Positions 54,634 to 62,829 are shown, counted from the stretch's first letter. The stretch: DNA of 64,000 bases from Chitinophaga nivalis (GCF_025989125.1 NZ_JAPDNR010000001.1:6808087-6872086); one strand, 5' to 3'. Program-made: numbers and translations. The notes: generated by a model not told the origin, from the letters alone.

Positions 54634-54888
54634 TTAATAATGATTAAAGTTGTATAGGAAAAATGATAGTCCGGAAAAATACCAACGTGCCCCCCTTGCC
54701 TTTTCACCGGAAGGCCCACCCAACATATACAGGATAATCCCTGATACCACGAGGCCCGTTTGGATGCTCCAGGCAACGCCGTTTCCCCACTGGTAAATCC
54801 CTGCCAGCAAGCGTGGTACATAGTTAAAGAGGTTCATGACAATAGCCAACAGGCCCAGTATAGCGATATAGGTTCCAATTTTCTGCAT
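54634..54888 (-). CDS. Small two-helix membrane protein, tandem copy 1
   Basis: 84 residues. Same start MQKIGTYIAILGLLAIVMNL and second helix as the downstream copy, but the C-terminus is extended (GEKARGARWYFSGLSFFLYN) beyond the point where copy 2 stops. The extension may come from a frameshift after duplication. It ends 2 bases before the copy 2 ATG region. Start at 54888 is 35 bases after the DUF4870-like stop, so an operon of three is likely. Confidence 0.7.
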   Translation of the reverse strand: MQKIGTYIAILGLLAIVMNLFNYVPRLLAGIYQWGNGVAWSIQTGLVVSGIILYMLGGPSGEKARGARWYFSGLSFFLYNFNHY

Positions 54889-54923
54889 ACAGCCGGCATT
54901 TAAAGGAGCAGCAAGATAACGGA

Positions 54924-55253
54924 TTAGTTCAGAAAAATAAACTTGTCTTCAAACAAACGTCCTACGACCGGTACCGGTTTCATTTGTCCGTTATTGGCAT
55001 TCAGGATGCCGAGTATCCATAACACCAGCACGCCCCATTGTACATAGGCGATCGTAGCAAAAGCAGGTGAAAAATGAGCCAGCAGATTCACCACCAATGA
55101 AATAACGATACTAATTAAAGCTACACCCAGTGCCTGTTTCAGATGATACCGTACCAGTGCATCTTTCGACTCACTTTTATTAAATTGAATATACGCGATT
55201 GCCCATCCGATGATAGTGATGTAGGAAACGATAGCCAGTGTTTTCTTGTCCAT
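54924..55253 (-). CDS. DUF4870-like small membrane protein
   Basis: 109 residues with three to four hydrophobic segments: LAIVSYITIIGWAIAYIQF, ALGVALISIVISLVVNLLAH, TIAYVQWGVLVLWILGIL. The motif RYHLKQALGVAL between helices and the C-terminal PVVGRLFEDKFIFL match the DUF4870/YtcA-like family of Bacteroidota. Function is not established. It is the first gene of a small operon with the two duplicated proteins and has a -7 box at 55292-55299. Confidence 0.78.
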   Translation of the reverse strand: MDKKTLAIVSYITIIGWAIAYIQFNKSESKDALVRYHLKQALGVALISIVISLVVNLLAHFSPAFATIAYVQWGVLVLWILGILNANNGQMKPVPVVGRLFEDKFIFLN

Positions 55254-55291
55254 TTTTTTTTATTAAGATGTAAACGATTATTAATGTTCAG

Positions 55292-55320
55292 CAAAATTAT
55301 TGCTTACCGCACGATATCAA
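55292..55320 (-). promoter_or_regulatory. Promoter of the small membrane protein operon
   Basis: Exact TAATTTTG on the minus strand (55299-55292) with a TTG (55320-55318) 18 nt further upstream. Leader of about 33 nt to the ATG at 55253. Confidence 0.55.
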
Positions 55321-55344
55321 TATCCCTGAAAACAGCCAATTCTG

Positions 55345-55968
55345 TTATAACAGATTGTATTCTGTTGCCAGTCTGATGACAGACGTCATGTTGCTGACTT
55401 CAAATTTTCCCATGAGATTTTTTCTGTGACTCTCTACTGTGTGTATACTGATAAACAGTTGTGCGGCTATCTGCGCGGTCGTACATCCCTGCCCGATCAA
55501 CTCCAGTATTTCCTTCTCCCGGCGGGTAATACGGGGTATTTCTACCAGTCCGCCTTCGGTATTATTCTTTAGCACTTCCTGTGTCTTCGGACACAGATAG
55601 GTATGACCATCCATTGTTTCATGAATGGCATGAATAATTTCCTCACCTACAGAATTTTTCAGCACATATCCGTTCACGCCCTGCTGCAACATGCTTTTTA
55701 TCACCGGCCTTTCATTGTGCACACTCAACGCAATTATTTTCAGGTCTTTATTTTTGCGGCGGATCTGTTTACACAAATCCAGACCACTGATATCCGGCAG
55801 GTTGATATCCAGCAACAGCAAATCAGGCATGGCTTTATCCAATGCCGCCAGTGCCGCCATCCCCGTATCAAAATAGCCGGTTACGGTTATATCGTCCTGG
55901 CTGGACAACAGGTTTTTCAACCCTTCCAGCACAATCGGGTGATCATCTATAATTACTACTTTGATCAT
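55345..55968 (-). CDS. NarL/FixJ-type response regulator (LuxR HTH)
   Basis: 207 residues. Receiver domain with DDHPIVLEG (~8), phosphoacceptor Asp in LLLLDINLPDISG (~54), and Lys in GYVLKNS (~105). The C-terminal LuxR-type helix-turn-helix is TRREKEILELIGQGCTTAQI and HTVESHRKNLMGKFEVSN. It follows the histidine kinase gene by 3 bases, so the pair is one two-component system. Targets unknown; the adjacent small membrane proteins or the lanthipeptide precursor are candidates by position only. Confidence 0.94.
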   Translation of the reverse strand: MIKVVIIDDHPIVLEGLKNLLSSQDDITVTGYFDTGMAALAALDKAMPDLLLLDINLPDISGLDLCKQIRRKNKDLKIIALSVHNERPVIKSMLQQGVNGYVLKNSVGEEIIHAIHETMDGHTYLCPKTQEVLKNNTEGGLVEIPRITRREKEILELIGQGCTTAQIAAQLFISIHTVESHRKNLMGKFEVSNMTSVIRLATEYNLL

Positions 55969-55971
55969 AAT

Positions 55972-58227
55972 TTATATAATTGAACATTCTATCGTAAAGG
56001 TAGTGCCGGTATCAACGCCAGACTCCACATCCAGCCGCCCGTTGAGCAATTCCACCCGGGCTTGTATATTTGCCAGGCCCGCACCTTTCAGGTGCTGCAG
56101 CTGCCGCGTATCAAATCCGCAGCCATCATCTTCCACGGTGAGAAACAACATACCATCGCGTTGTTGTAACTGTACGAATATCTGGGTGGCAGCAGCGTGT
56201 TTAACGGCATTATTAATCAGCTCCTGCATGATGCGGTACAACACAATCTGCCGCGAATGGCTCATGTCATTCTGATAATTATAGACTTGGCAAGCCACTG
56301 GAATACCTGTTTTCTTCAGGCCATTGCAATACTCAATGGTGGCTTCTCCCAGCCCGTATACCAATAATACTTCCGGCATCATACTGCGTGCTATCCGGCG
56401 TAGTTCATCCACGGCGTTATCCAGGTGATGCAGGGTACGGCCTACAATATGTTTGGGCTTCTCTCCTTCTGCTACCAACACCAGTTGCGACAATTCAATC
56501 TTCACACCAGATAATAATCCGCCTAATCCGTCATGCAGGTCGCGGGCAAGTCGCGTCCGTTCCTGTTCCTGTCCTTCCAGCATGGCCGACAACAGCGAAA
56601 TGCGGTGTTCCTGCCTGATTTTATCTACCTCCAGCTGATGCAGTTGCTGCGCCTGTTTTAAGGTTTTAGAGCGTTGCTGATAGGCGTAGGCCAACAGTAA
56701 CACCGCCAGTAAACTGGCGATGGAGAGGCCAATATATACCTGATTTAACCTGTGATTGAAAGCTATTTTTTGTTGCATCACCACCAGTTCCTGCTCCTTC
56801 TTTGCTGCTTGCAGCTGGGCAGCTGTGAGTGCCTGCTCCTGTTTTCCCTGTTCTACCCGGGCCTGCAGCAATGCTTTGTCTTTCAAGCTGGCTTCAAACT
56901 GTGCCACCAGTAGTGCCTGCGCTTTTTTGCCGGTTTCATAACGCGCTTCTGTCAGTGCCTTATCCTGTTTATCGGAGAGGTAGCGGGCTTCGAGCAAGGC
57001 CTGTTCTTTTTTGGCGGCTTCATACTGAGCTTCGAGCCGTTTACCCAAACTCATTTTATCACCATTAAAAATATTGGTGTAGGCATTGATGTATTGTTTG
57101 TAATAACGTAGCGCTTCCGGCAAATCGCCTCTTCTTTCATGAATCTGCGCCAGTATTTCGTTGAAACGGATTTCGGTGCGGTTGTCGATGATGGGTTCTT
57201 TATACAACTCCATAATAGCGGCGCCGATCAGCGATTCAGCATAGGCATCATTGTTTTTCTCCAGGGCGTAAGCCGCCATCATGGTATAGCTCCGCGACAA
57301 CGTCAGGTAGTCGTTGGTTTTCTGCCCCAGCGCAATGGCCATGTCCAGGTAATACAAAGCAGTATCTCGATAACGGGCAGGCATATACGATTTGTAGATA
57401 CCGGCTATATTCACGGCCGTTGCTGCCATTTCAGACAAATGGGTGATTTTATTTTCGTTCCGCCGTACCAGCTGCATGGCCTGCCTGTGATAATAAAGGG
57501 CTGAATCCAGCAAGTCGCGCCGGGTAGTATCGTTTCTGAAATGATTGATAAAGCTGGTACCCAGATTTTTACTGGCAGCTGCCATGGCTTCCGGAGAATG
57601 ACTGCCGGTGGCGGCCTCAAAACCCAGCCGGGCATACTTTTCCTGCATCGCCACATCTGCCCACTGATCATAAATGCCCGCCAGTTCACCATAAATAGCA
57701 CTCAGGTATAAGCCGTTGTTTTGTTTATCCAGCAGCGCGATGCCTTTCAAAAAACTAGCTACCGCCTCCTGGGGTTTGTTTTCCCGTTCCAGCAACCACC
57801 CGTTGCAATACATCACATATCCTTTGATGACTTTATCCCGGATATACGGGCTATAAGTAAGCGCGCTGTCGATATACAACCGGGCCTTTTCCGGCGCAGC
57901 ATCTGCACTGTGTTGCGTAGCCAGTACTGCATAGGCGAATGACCGGTACTGTGGATCTTTCAGGGAACGGGCCAGTTGCAGGGTAGTTTCCATCATTTGA
58001 AAAGCCGCGGAATGGCTTTTCCGGTAATAGATAATATTGGCCAGCTTTGCCATGGCGAGTACCCGCTCGCCGGCAGGTAGCTGCGGTTTGGCCAGCACCC
58101 GTTTTAAACTGTCGGCCGTTTCTCCTTCCTGTGCCCTCACGGGCATCATCCGGAAACCGGTACACAACAGCAACAACAGACTGATACGATATATGAGATG
58201 ATATATAAAACGTGTTCGTTCCTTCAT
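55972..58227 (-). CDS. TPR-containing sensor histidine kinase (HisKA_3 type)
   Basis: 751 residues. Signal peptide (~1-31), TPR-like helical repeats in the periplasm (~40-390), then a coiled coil of six 14-residue repeats at ~397-480 (for example EARYLSDKQDKALT, EARYETGKKAQALL), a membrane helix ~492-515 (VYIGLSIASLLAVLLLAYAY), the phosphorylated His in LARDLHDGLGGLLSGVKIE (~560), and the ATPase domain with QELINNAVKHAA and VEDDGCGFD. It phosphorylates the response regulator encoded 3 bases downstream. The regular 14-residue repeat is unusual and may act as a signalling rod. Confidence 0.93.
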   Translation of the reverse strand: MKERTRFIYHLIYRISLLLLLCTGFRMMPVRAQEGETADSLKRVLAKPQLPAGERVLAMAKLANIIYYRKSHSAAFQMMETTLQLARSLKDPQYRSFAYAVLATQHSADAAPEKARLYIDSALTYSPYIRDKVIKGYVMYCNGWLLERENKPQEAVASFLKGIALLDKQNNGLYLSAIYGELAGIYDQWADVAMQEKYARLGFEAATGSHSPEAMAAASKNLGTSFINHFRNDTTRRDLLDSALYYHRQAMQLVRRNENKITHLSEMAATAVNIAGIYKSYMPARYRDTALYYLDMAIALGQKTNDYLTLSRSYTMMAAYALEKNNDAYAESLIGAAIMELYKEPIIDNRTEIRFNEILAQIHERRGDLPEALRYYKQYINAYTNIFNGDKMSLGKRLEAQYEAAKKEQALLEARYLSDKQDKALTEARYETGKKAQALLVAQFEASLKDKALLQARVEQGKQEQALTAAQLQAAKKEQELVVMQQKIAFNHRLNQVYIGLSIASLLAVLLLAYAYQQRSKTLKQAQQLHQLEVDKIRQEHRISLLSAMLEGQEQERTRLARDLHDGLGGLLSGVKIELSQLVLVAEGEKPKHIVGRTLHHLDNAVDELRRIARSMMPEVLLVYGLGEATIEYCNGLKKTGIPVACQVYNYQNDMSHSRQIVLYRIMQELINNAVKHAAATQIFVQLQQRDGMLFLTVEDDGCGFDTRQLQHLKGAGLANIQARVELLNGRLDVESGVDTGTTFTIECSII

Positions 58228-58272
58228 GCCGCTTCCGGGCTGTTTACTGACGCCCTGCTTCTTACTGTTTTA

Positions 58273-58280
58273 CAAAAATA
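58273..58280 (-). promoter_or_regulatory. -7 box (TATTTTTG) of the histidine kinase gene
   Basis: Exact TAnnTTTG on the minus strand, 45 bases before the ATG at 58227. No clear TTG at the -33 distance. Confidence 0.45.
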
Positions 58281-58419
58281 AATACGGCCATAAAGATAAT
58301 ATTATAAAGATGCATTGAACGGGTTGCCACCAAAAATCCCTGATTACAGGGGTATTCGTCGCTTTGACGGGGTAGATAAATGGCTGTTTCCGGGGATATT
58401 TTATCAGGGAGCAACGAGC

Positions 58420-58523
58420 TAATTTTGTGTCATCAAATCATCCGGCATAAGAGATTAATATACCCAAAAAAGTGCCCCCTTAACCCCATACCACTATGGC
58501 GCATGCGTCCATAGTGGTTTTTC
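58420..58523 (+). ncRNA. Candidate small RNA with its own promoter and terminator
   Basis: A plus-strand box TAATTTTG (58420-58427) would start a transcript near 58434. About 60 bases on there is a hairpin CCACTATGG/CCATAGTGG (58491-58499, 58509-58517) followed at once by TTTTTCTGTTT. No plus-strand gene lies upstream or inside, so the terminator lacks another purpose. The predicted RNA is about 90 nt. No -33 TTG is seen, and there is no known family match. It could instead be part of the histidine kinase control region. Confidence 0.35.
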
Positions 58524-58542
58524 TGTTTCCTATCAACAAGAC

Positions 58543-58579
58543 ATAAAAAAGGGGAAATGGCAATACATCACCATTTCCC
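58543..58579 (-). terminator. Terminator of the orphan lanthipeptide precursor
   Basis: GGGAAATGG (58552-58560) and CCATTTCCC (58571-58579) with a 10-nt loop. On the minus strand it is followed by CTTTTTTATG. It lies about 72 bases after the precursor stop. Confidence 0.8.
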
Positions 58580-58651
58580 TCTCAGCATAAGGCAAATTAC
58601 AGGATTAGCTGAACACAGCCACTGCTGCGGGCTGTCTCAGGTAAACGTTCT

Positions 58652-58867
58652 TTACGCGGTAACAGGACATCTCAGCGTAGGCACACAAAGCGGACTGCAG
58701 ATATTCCGGGTGGGCGGCAGGCAAACAGGCAGGCTGATCACATGCGGTGAAGTCTGCTGTGCCCCGTTTCCGGCCATCAATAACATTTGCTCATCGTTGC
58801 TTAAGTCAGCCACGGTTTGTTTGTGCAGTGACAGTTTGTTGGTCAGGAGGAGTGTTTTCTTTTTCAT
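58652..58867 (-). CDS. Class I-type lanthipeptide precursor, four-cysteine core
   Basis: 71 residues from ATG 58867; an ATG three codons upstream is in frame, but the normal leader starts MKKKTLLLTNKLSL. The leader matches the Bacteroidota GG-type precursor pattern KLxLxKxTxAxLxxxE (KLSLHKQTVADLSNDE, ~11-26). The usual GG is replaced by GNG (33-35). The core has Cys49, Cys57, Cys61 and Cys67 with Ser/Thr at 39, 40, 45, 53, 58, 64 and 70, and many Pro, so up to four thioether rings are possible. No modification enzyme is next to it. A LanC is encoded 5 kb away at the right edge. Confidence 0.82.
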   Translation of the reverse strand: MKKKTLLLTNKLSLHKQTVADLSNDEQMLLMAGNGAQQTSPHVISLPVCLPPTRNICSPLCVPTLRCPVTA

Positions 58868-59074
58868 ACGTAACATTTTGTGGGATTACATGATAAAATA
58901 TAGGTGACTTACCTTTTACGGCTATCTTACCAGTATATTTTTTCAGGAGATATTGGTAAGGATAACTACAGATAGCTGTTGGGAATAGCCATCATGCCAG
59001 GCACTTTAAAATTAATAAAAGCGGGTGCGGTATTGCTGCAAGCCGTTCTTTTTCACACTTTGTTACCCTGTTTT

Positions 59075-59596
59075 TTATAACCGGAAACGGAAGTCGGGTA
59101 CGCCATTGGTGAGATGAATTTCTTTCCAGGGTCCTCTCAGGTACAACCAGGTACGTATGCCAATCCCCGTTATAGTAAAGGGTACAAATGTTTCTTTGAG
59201 TTGTGTATGTAGTTGCTGTGCTTTAAAGGAAGTGACTTTGTTCTGAATAGTAATATGCGGCCGTAATACCTGCCGGTCCTGCCGTTTCAGCCAGGGATCA
59301 AAAGCGGTTTGCATGGCAGCATGCCATTGCTGTAAGTCGTCGGACTGTATCGTATAGGCCACACCGTTAGCAAAATTCACGATGCCGTCTACGGTCAATA
59401 CCAAAGGAGGGCGTTGTACCATGCTGCGCAGGATATCATAAATCGCCGGTTCTCCGGATGGCAAATGATAGAATAAAGTCAGGTGTGCATCCAGATAGTT
59501 GGCATGATTCGGAAAATGCGCCTGCCGTAAAGCATTAAAAAAATGCCTGTGCGTCTCGTCAATATCCAGCGTGATGATTAATGGTTTATGGTGCAT
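59075..59596 (-). CDS. 2H phosphoesterase / 2'-5' RNA ligase-like protein
   Basis: 173 residues. The two catalytic HxT motifs are AHLTLFYHLPSG (~36) and LRPHITIQNKV (~112), with the ~75-residue spacing typical of the 2H fold. Such enzymes act on 2',3'-cyclic phosphate ends of RNA or on cyclic nucleotides in the cytosol. Single gene. An end-of-operon role is not evident. The upstream neighbour (59697-59903) is on the same strand, 100 bases away. Confidence 0.85.
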   Translation of the reverse strand: MHHKPLIITLDIDETHRHFFNALRQAHFPNHANYLDAHLTLFYHLPSGEPAIYDILRSMVQRPPLVLTVDGIVNFANGVAYTIQSDDLQQWHAAMQTAFDPWLKRQDRQVLRPHITIQNKVTSFKAQQLHTQLKETFVPFTITGIGIRTWLYLRGPWKEIHLTNGVPDFRFRL

Positions 59597-59696
59597 AAGG
59601 AGCTTTCTCGCGGAGCGAAATTACAGCTTTCCCCCTGATCTTTTTATCACCAGGCCCGTAACGGCTACAACCTATGCTGGCAGCGCACAAATGCCG

Positions 59697-59903
59697 TTAT
59701 CCATCATCCCGTTCCGCTAAACATACTGAACAATAAGGCTGTGGCAGCCGCTCCAGAAGATGGGTAAAAAATTGCGCTACGCGCTGATCCATATCGGTGG
59801 CAGTAAAGACGATCCGGCGGTTGCCATCATCCGATAACGATGCCTTCCAATCTTTTATACATGCACCTTTCACGGGGTCTGTTCCGCTTCCGGTTATTAT
59901 CAC
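59697..59903 (-). CDS. Possible small hypothetical protein
   Basis: 68 residues from a GTG start at 59903. It contains RIVFTATDMDQRVAQFFTHL and PQPYCSVCLAERDDG with a CxxC. The amino-acid composition is protein-like, there is no membrane segment, and no family is recognised. It is divergent from the gene at 59964. No good promoter or ATG supports it, so it may be spurious or the remnant of a longer gene. Confidence 0.35.
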   Translation of the reverse strand: MIITGSGTDPVKGACIKDWKASLSDDGNRRIVFTATDMDQRVAQFFTHLLERLPQPYCSVCLAERDDG

Positions 59904-59953
59904 AGAGGCATAGTTGTTGAGCGCAATCCCGTAAAAGTAAATAACCGCTCAAA

Positions 59954-59961
59954 TACTTTTG
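59954..59961 (+). promoter_or_regulatory. -7 box (TACTTTTG) directly before the start codon
   Basis: Exact TAnnTTTG ending two bases before the ATG at 59964. If used, the transcript would be leaderless or start inside the annotated start codon. Confidence 0.4.
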
Positions 59962-59963
59962 CC

Positions 59964-60596
59964 ATGACTACGTCCTTATCTGCTACGCAACTGATTCCTC
60001 CGCAGAAGAAAGGAGGACAATCCAACACGTCCAGCACCCGTACCAGCGGCAACGCTACAGAAGCCGGCATGATTTATCAGACAGCCAAAGACAGGCTCCT
60101 CGATGTCAATCACTGGCAGGAGTTCAGCGGAGGGCTTACGGCTTCCTTTACCCTCGTGGATGAAAATGGAAAGCTATTACGCCGCCATGCCCGGGAAGGA
60201 GACCATATCCGGGTTAAGATTCCTGCACCAGGCACCGATACCGGCGAAGGTTATGACTGGGTATGTATTGAACAAATACAGGAGGCCGAAAATGATAACG
60301 ATGCGCTGGCCTATATAGGTATGCGCGTGCGTCCTTTCCCGGCGCCGGCACATGCCCATAAGGAAGTCGCGCACTTTTTCCGGGCTTATGCCTCCAGCTC
60401 CTTTATGGTAGTAAAGAAAGGCAATAAAATCATCGCCAGCGTATTTGGCAGGAATGAAATACCTAATACAACCGTCAGGGCTTTTACCGACAAGCTCAGA
60501 AATCTGCTCATCGGCTTCACCGCTATACTCGGATTCTCAAAAGTGCAATGGAAAAAACTGGTCAACGGATTATTAAAGTCCGGGCCTGTCACCTGA
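59964..60596 (+). CDS. Hypothetical protein, unidentified
   Basis: 210 residues, cytosolic by sequence. The first ~35 residues are Ser/Thr-rich and probably disordered. The central part (LTASFTLVDENGKLLRRHAR ... HIRVKIPAPGTDTGEGYDWV) looks like a beta barrel or OB-like fold, with acidic tail motifs EIQEAENDNDALAYIGMRVR and PFPAPAHAHKEVAHFF. The C-terminus is helical (AFTDKLRNLLIGFTAILGFS). I do not recognise a family. It is followed by a small hypothetical gene and dodecin on the same strand. Confidence 0.75.
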   Translation: MTTSLSATQLIPPQKKGGQSNTSSTRTSGNATEAGMIYQTAKDRLLDVNHWQEFSGGLTASFTLVDENGKLLRRHAREGDHIRVKIPAPGTDTGEGYDWVCIEQIQEAENDNDALAYIGMRVRPFPAPAHAHKEVAHFFRAYASSSFMVVKKGNKIIASVFGRNEIPNTTVRAFTDKLRNLLIGFTAILGFSKVQWKKLVNGLLKSGPVT

Positions 60597-60778
60597 CGAT
60601 GTTGCTGCTTAACATGCATAGGCAGCGGGCAGGTAAAATCTGCCGCTACATTAAAAACATACGGGAACAGCCCATCGGGTATTGGGATAGACTTCGTATC
60701 AGCAAAAAATACTTGTTACAACATCTTCCTGACGGGCATCCGTTTAACAACTATTTCCGCTTACTAAATGTTTATGTT

Positions 60779-61078
60779 ATGACAAAGTCTTCTGCAAACC
60801 AGCAAACGCACCCACATACACCCGGCAAAACAGCAAAGAAAGCAGTCAAAAAACAGCACTCTGCCGTATCACCTGCAGCAGCAAAGGATCAGGATGAGCC
60901 GCAACAGCCGGAAACAACAGGCGCCTCGCCCTTACAGGACATCATAGATAACTATACCACTCAAAATGCTTATAAGCCCAGACACCCGGAAAGAGTGCCC
61001 GAGGAAAACAACCTGATAGCGGATGATACCGCCGATGGAGACGACTACCGGGATTATTATGAGAACAGGGCACAGTAA
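60779..61078 (+). CDS. Small low-complexity hypothetical protein
   Basis: 99 residues from ATG 60779 (MTKSSANQQTHPHTPGKTAK). A longer frame from 60548 would overlap the previous gene, and its first 77 codons look unlike protein. The N-terminal half is Lys/Pro/Ala-rich and basic, and the C-terminal half acidic (DDTADGDDYRDYYENRAQ), so it is probably disordered. No family recognised. It lies between the hypothetical gene and dodecin. Confidence 0.55.
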   Translation: MTKSSANQQTHPHTPGKTAKKAVKKQHSAVSPAAAKDQDEPQQPETTGASPLQDIIDNYTTQNAYKPRHPERVPEENNLIADDTADGDDYRDYYENRAQ

Positions 61079-61142
61079 ATATATTTCCGGAAGGGAAACA
61101 GGATGAAAACGGCAACATTTATTCACCATAAACCCTGTTATT

Positions 61143-61352
61143 ATGTCTATTGTAAAAGTTATTGAAGTCATTGCATCCTCTGAAGTAAGTTTTGAAGATG
61201 CCATTAAACAGGCGGTTGCTGAAGTATCCAAGACCGTCCGGAATATAGACAGTTTGTACATCAAGGATTTTAAAGTACACATCAAAGACGGCAAGGTAGC
61301 CTCATATGGTGTTATCAGTAAGATTTCTTTCCGGGTAGACATTGACAAGTAG
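61143..61352 (+). CDS. Dodecin-family flavin-binding protein
   Basis: 69 residues, standard size. SIVKVIEVIASSEVSFEDAI is the dodecin beta1-alpha1 signature, and ASYGVISKISFRVDIDK the last strand. Dodecins form hollow 12-mers that store or sequester riboflavin/FMN. The conserved Trp that stacks on the flavin in many dodecins appears replaced by Leu/Tyr here (IDSLYIKDF), so flavin binding may differ. A terminator hairpin follows. Confidence 0.88.
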   Translation: MSIVKVIEVIASSEVSFEDAIKQAVAEVSKTVRNIDSLYIKDFKVHIKDGKVASYGVISKISFRVDIDK

Positions 61353-61396
61353 CCACCCGTATCGTTTATCCGGTACAAAGGCCTGATACGGGGAAA

Positions 61397-61433
61397 GCCC
61401 TTCCGCCACCGTTTAGCATGGTAGCGGAAGGGC
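61397..61433. terminator. Bidirectional terminator after dodecin
   Basis: 14-bp arms at 61397-61410 and 61420-61433 (GCCCTTCCGC/GCGGAAGGGC plus ACC/GGT, one mismatch) with a 9-nt loop. It lies between the convergent dodecin and sbnB-like genes. Confidence 0.75.
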
Positions 61434-61468
61434 CTTCCCTCAACAATCAACAGGTGGCTGATTTCCTG

Positions 61469-62431
61469 TTACTGCAACTGAATTCCGATGTTATCGGCCA
61501 CAGACTTCCGGTAATAATAGGAAGCGATGGCAATATCGTATACGGCCATACCCATGGGATTAAACATCACCACATCATCGACGCCGATCTGTGGCAGAAT
61601 GCCCGGCAGGGTAAGTTCCGGAATAGAAATCGTATCCTTTTCCTGGAGGCTCAGTTCCAGGTGCATTTTTTCAATATCTGTATTTTCCCGGCAGATTTCT
61701 TCCCAGTTATCCACTACAATATAGCTCATATATGGTAATAATGAAGGGAGATAATCACGTAGGGAAACATTTAGTTGTAATGAACCCTTTTTGGGGGGAA
61801 TATTAATATATCGCTCCGGTGATACGGTACAGGTAATAAAAATATCCGCATCCTGGTAGGCTTCTTCCCAGGTAGACACGACGGTAACATCCAGATCCGC
61901 CGGTATACTTTCAGCAGCTATCGGACGTATATCGTACAGAACAACTGCACCGATGGCGTCGCCCAGCACCGCCTGCAACATCTCCAGGTGTATCTGGCCA
62001 ATGACCCCAAAACCGGCGATCCCTATTTTCAGTGCTTTCCGGAATTTCCGCCGCCGTTTCATCTCAGTGAGGAAAAACCCGGAGACGGCTGCCGTTCTGA
62101 TAGCACTGATCAGGGTGGTGTTGAAAATAGAAATCGGCACGCCGCTGTCAGCTTCATTCAAAATAGTTACCGAATGGGCCCTGTGCAGGCCACGCTCAAT
62201 ATTCGATGGGAAACTGGCGATCCACTTGATGCCTGCCATCGCTACGTCTCCTCCCACATAAGCCGGCATGGCAATAATCCGGTTCGTCAGGTCCCGGTAC
62301 CGTAGATAAGGTTTTACAGGCTGTGCAAAATCTTTTTCACGGATCAGTACCGTTGCATCGCTAATAATATTTACCAGTTCTTTCCAGTCTTTCCCAACTG
62401 TCAGTATTTCATTTGTGCCCAGATAAATCAT
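61469..62431 (-). CDS. sbnB: SbnB-like dehydrogenase (L-2,3-diaminopropionate synthesis), ornithine cyclodeaminase fold
   Basis: 320 residues. The start MIYLGTNEIL, KDFAQPVKPYLRYRD, NRIIAMPAYVGG, GIKWIASFPSNIERGLHRAH (~68-88) and FNTTLISAIRTAAVSG (~103) match SbnB of staphyloferrin B synthesis. The NAD-binding motif is IGIAGFGVIGQIHLEML (~138). SbnB oxidises N-(1-amino-1-carboxyl-2-ethyl)-glutamate to give L-2,3-diaminopropionate and 2-oxoglutarate. The partner SbnA is not in the window, so this gene is an orphan here. Diaminopropionate is a building block of some siderophores and nonribosomal peptides. Adjacent on the minus strand is a response regulator, and beyond it the partial LanC. Confidence 0.87.
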   Translation of the reverse strand: MIYLGTNEILTVGKDWKELVNIISDATVLIREKDFAQPVKPYLRYRDLTNRIIAMPAYVGGDVAMAGIKWIASFPSNIERGLHRAHSVTILNEADSGVPISIFNTTLISAIRTAAVSGFFLTEMKRRRKFRKALKIGIAGFGVIGQIHLEMLQAVLGDAIGAVVLYDIRPIAAESIPADLDVTVVSTWEEAYQDADIFITCTVSPERYINIPPKKGSLQLNVSLRDYLPSLLPYMSYIVVDNWEEICRENTDIEKMHLELSLQEKDTISIPELTLPGILPQIGVDDVVMFNPMGMAVYDIAIASYYYRKSVADNIGIQLQ

Positions 62432-62829
62432 GGTTATTGAGTTTTTACGATAAAAATGATAATGAATGATGATGCGCGGATATGTCGCAGTCGACGTATT
62501 ACACGTCCACTACAACAATGGGTAACAAAGTATTACAATACGTCTCTTTCTCTTCTGTTCAACAGAAAAGTCTACACATGAAAAGAAGGTGTGATTGTAA
62601 AAATGACAGGTATGGGATGTTGACTATAAAACAACGCCATGGCCCATTGGGTTAATCGATGTCTCATAGGAAGGCATAGCTGGCGCTGGTATCAGCGAAC
62701 CGGCAACCACCAACAAACAAAAACAGTAGCAAAATATTGAAAAACGGCAAAATAAAAAATTATTCTTCAACATATTCACTTCCAGACGCGCTCATTTTCT
62801 TTGTAAACCTGCATCAACAAAGCATTACA
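62432..62829. other. Intergenic region, nothing recognised
   Basis: About 400 bases between the sbnB-like gene and the response regulator, both on the minus strand, so the sbnB promoter should lie in its left part. A 26-codon plus-strand frame with two Cys (at ~62578) is not convincing. No strong hairpin seen. Confidence 0.45.

Noticed and set aside
60548..60778. Longer version of the small hypothetical protein starting inside the previous gene
   Set aside because: It would overlap the end of the 59964-60596 gene, and the extra 77 residues have no protein-like pattern.
62578..62658. 26-codon plus-strand frame with two Cys, considered as a bacteriocin precursor
   Set aside because: No leader motif, no GG site, and no conserved context; the length is expected by chance.
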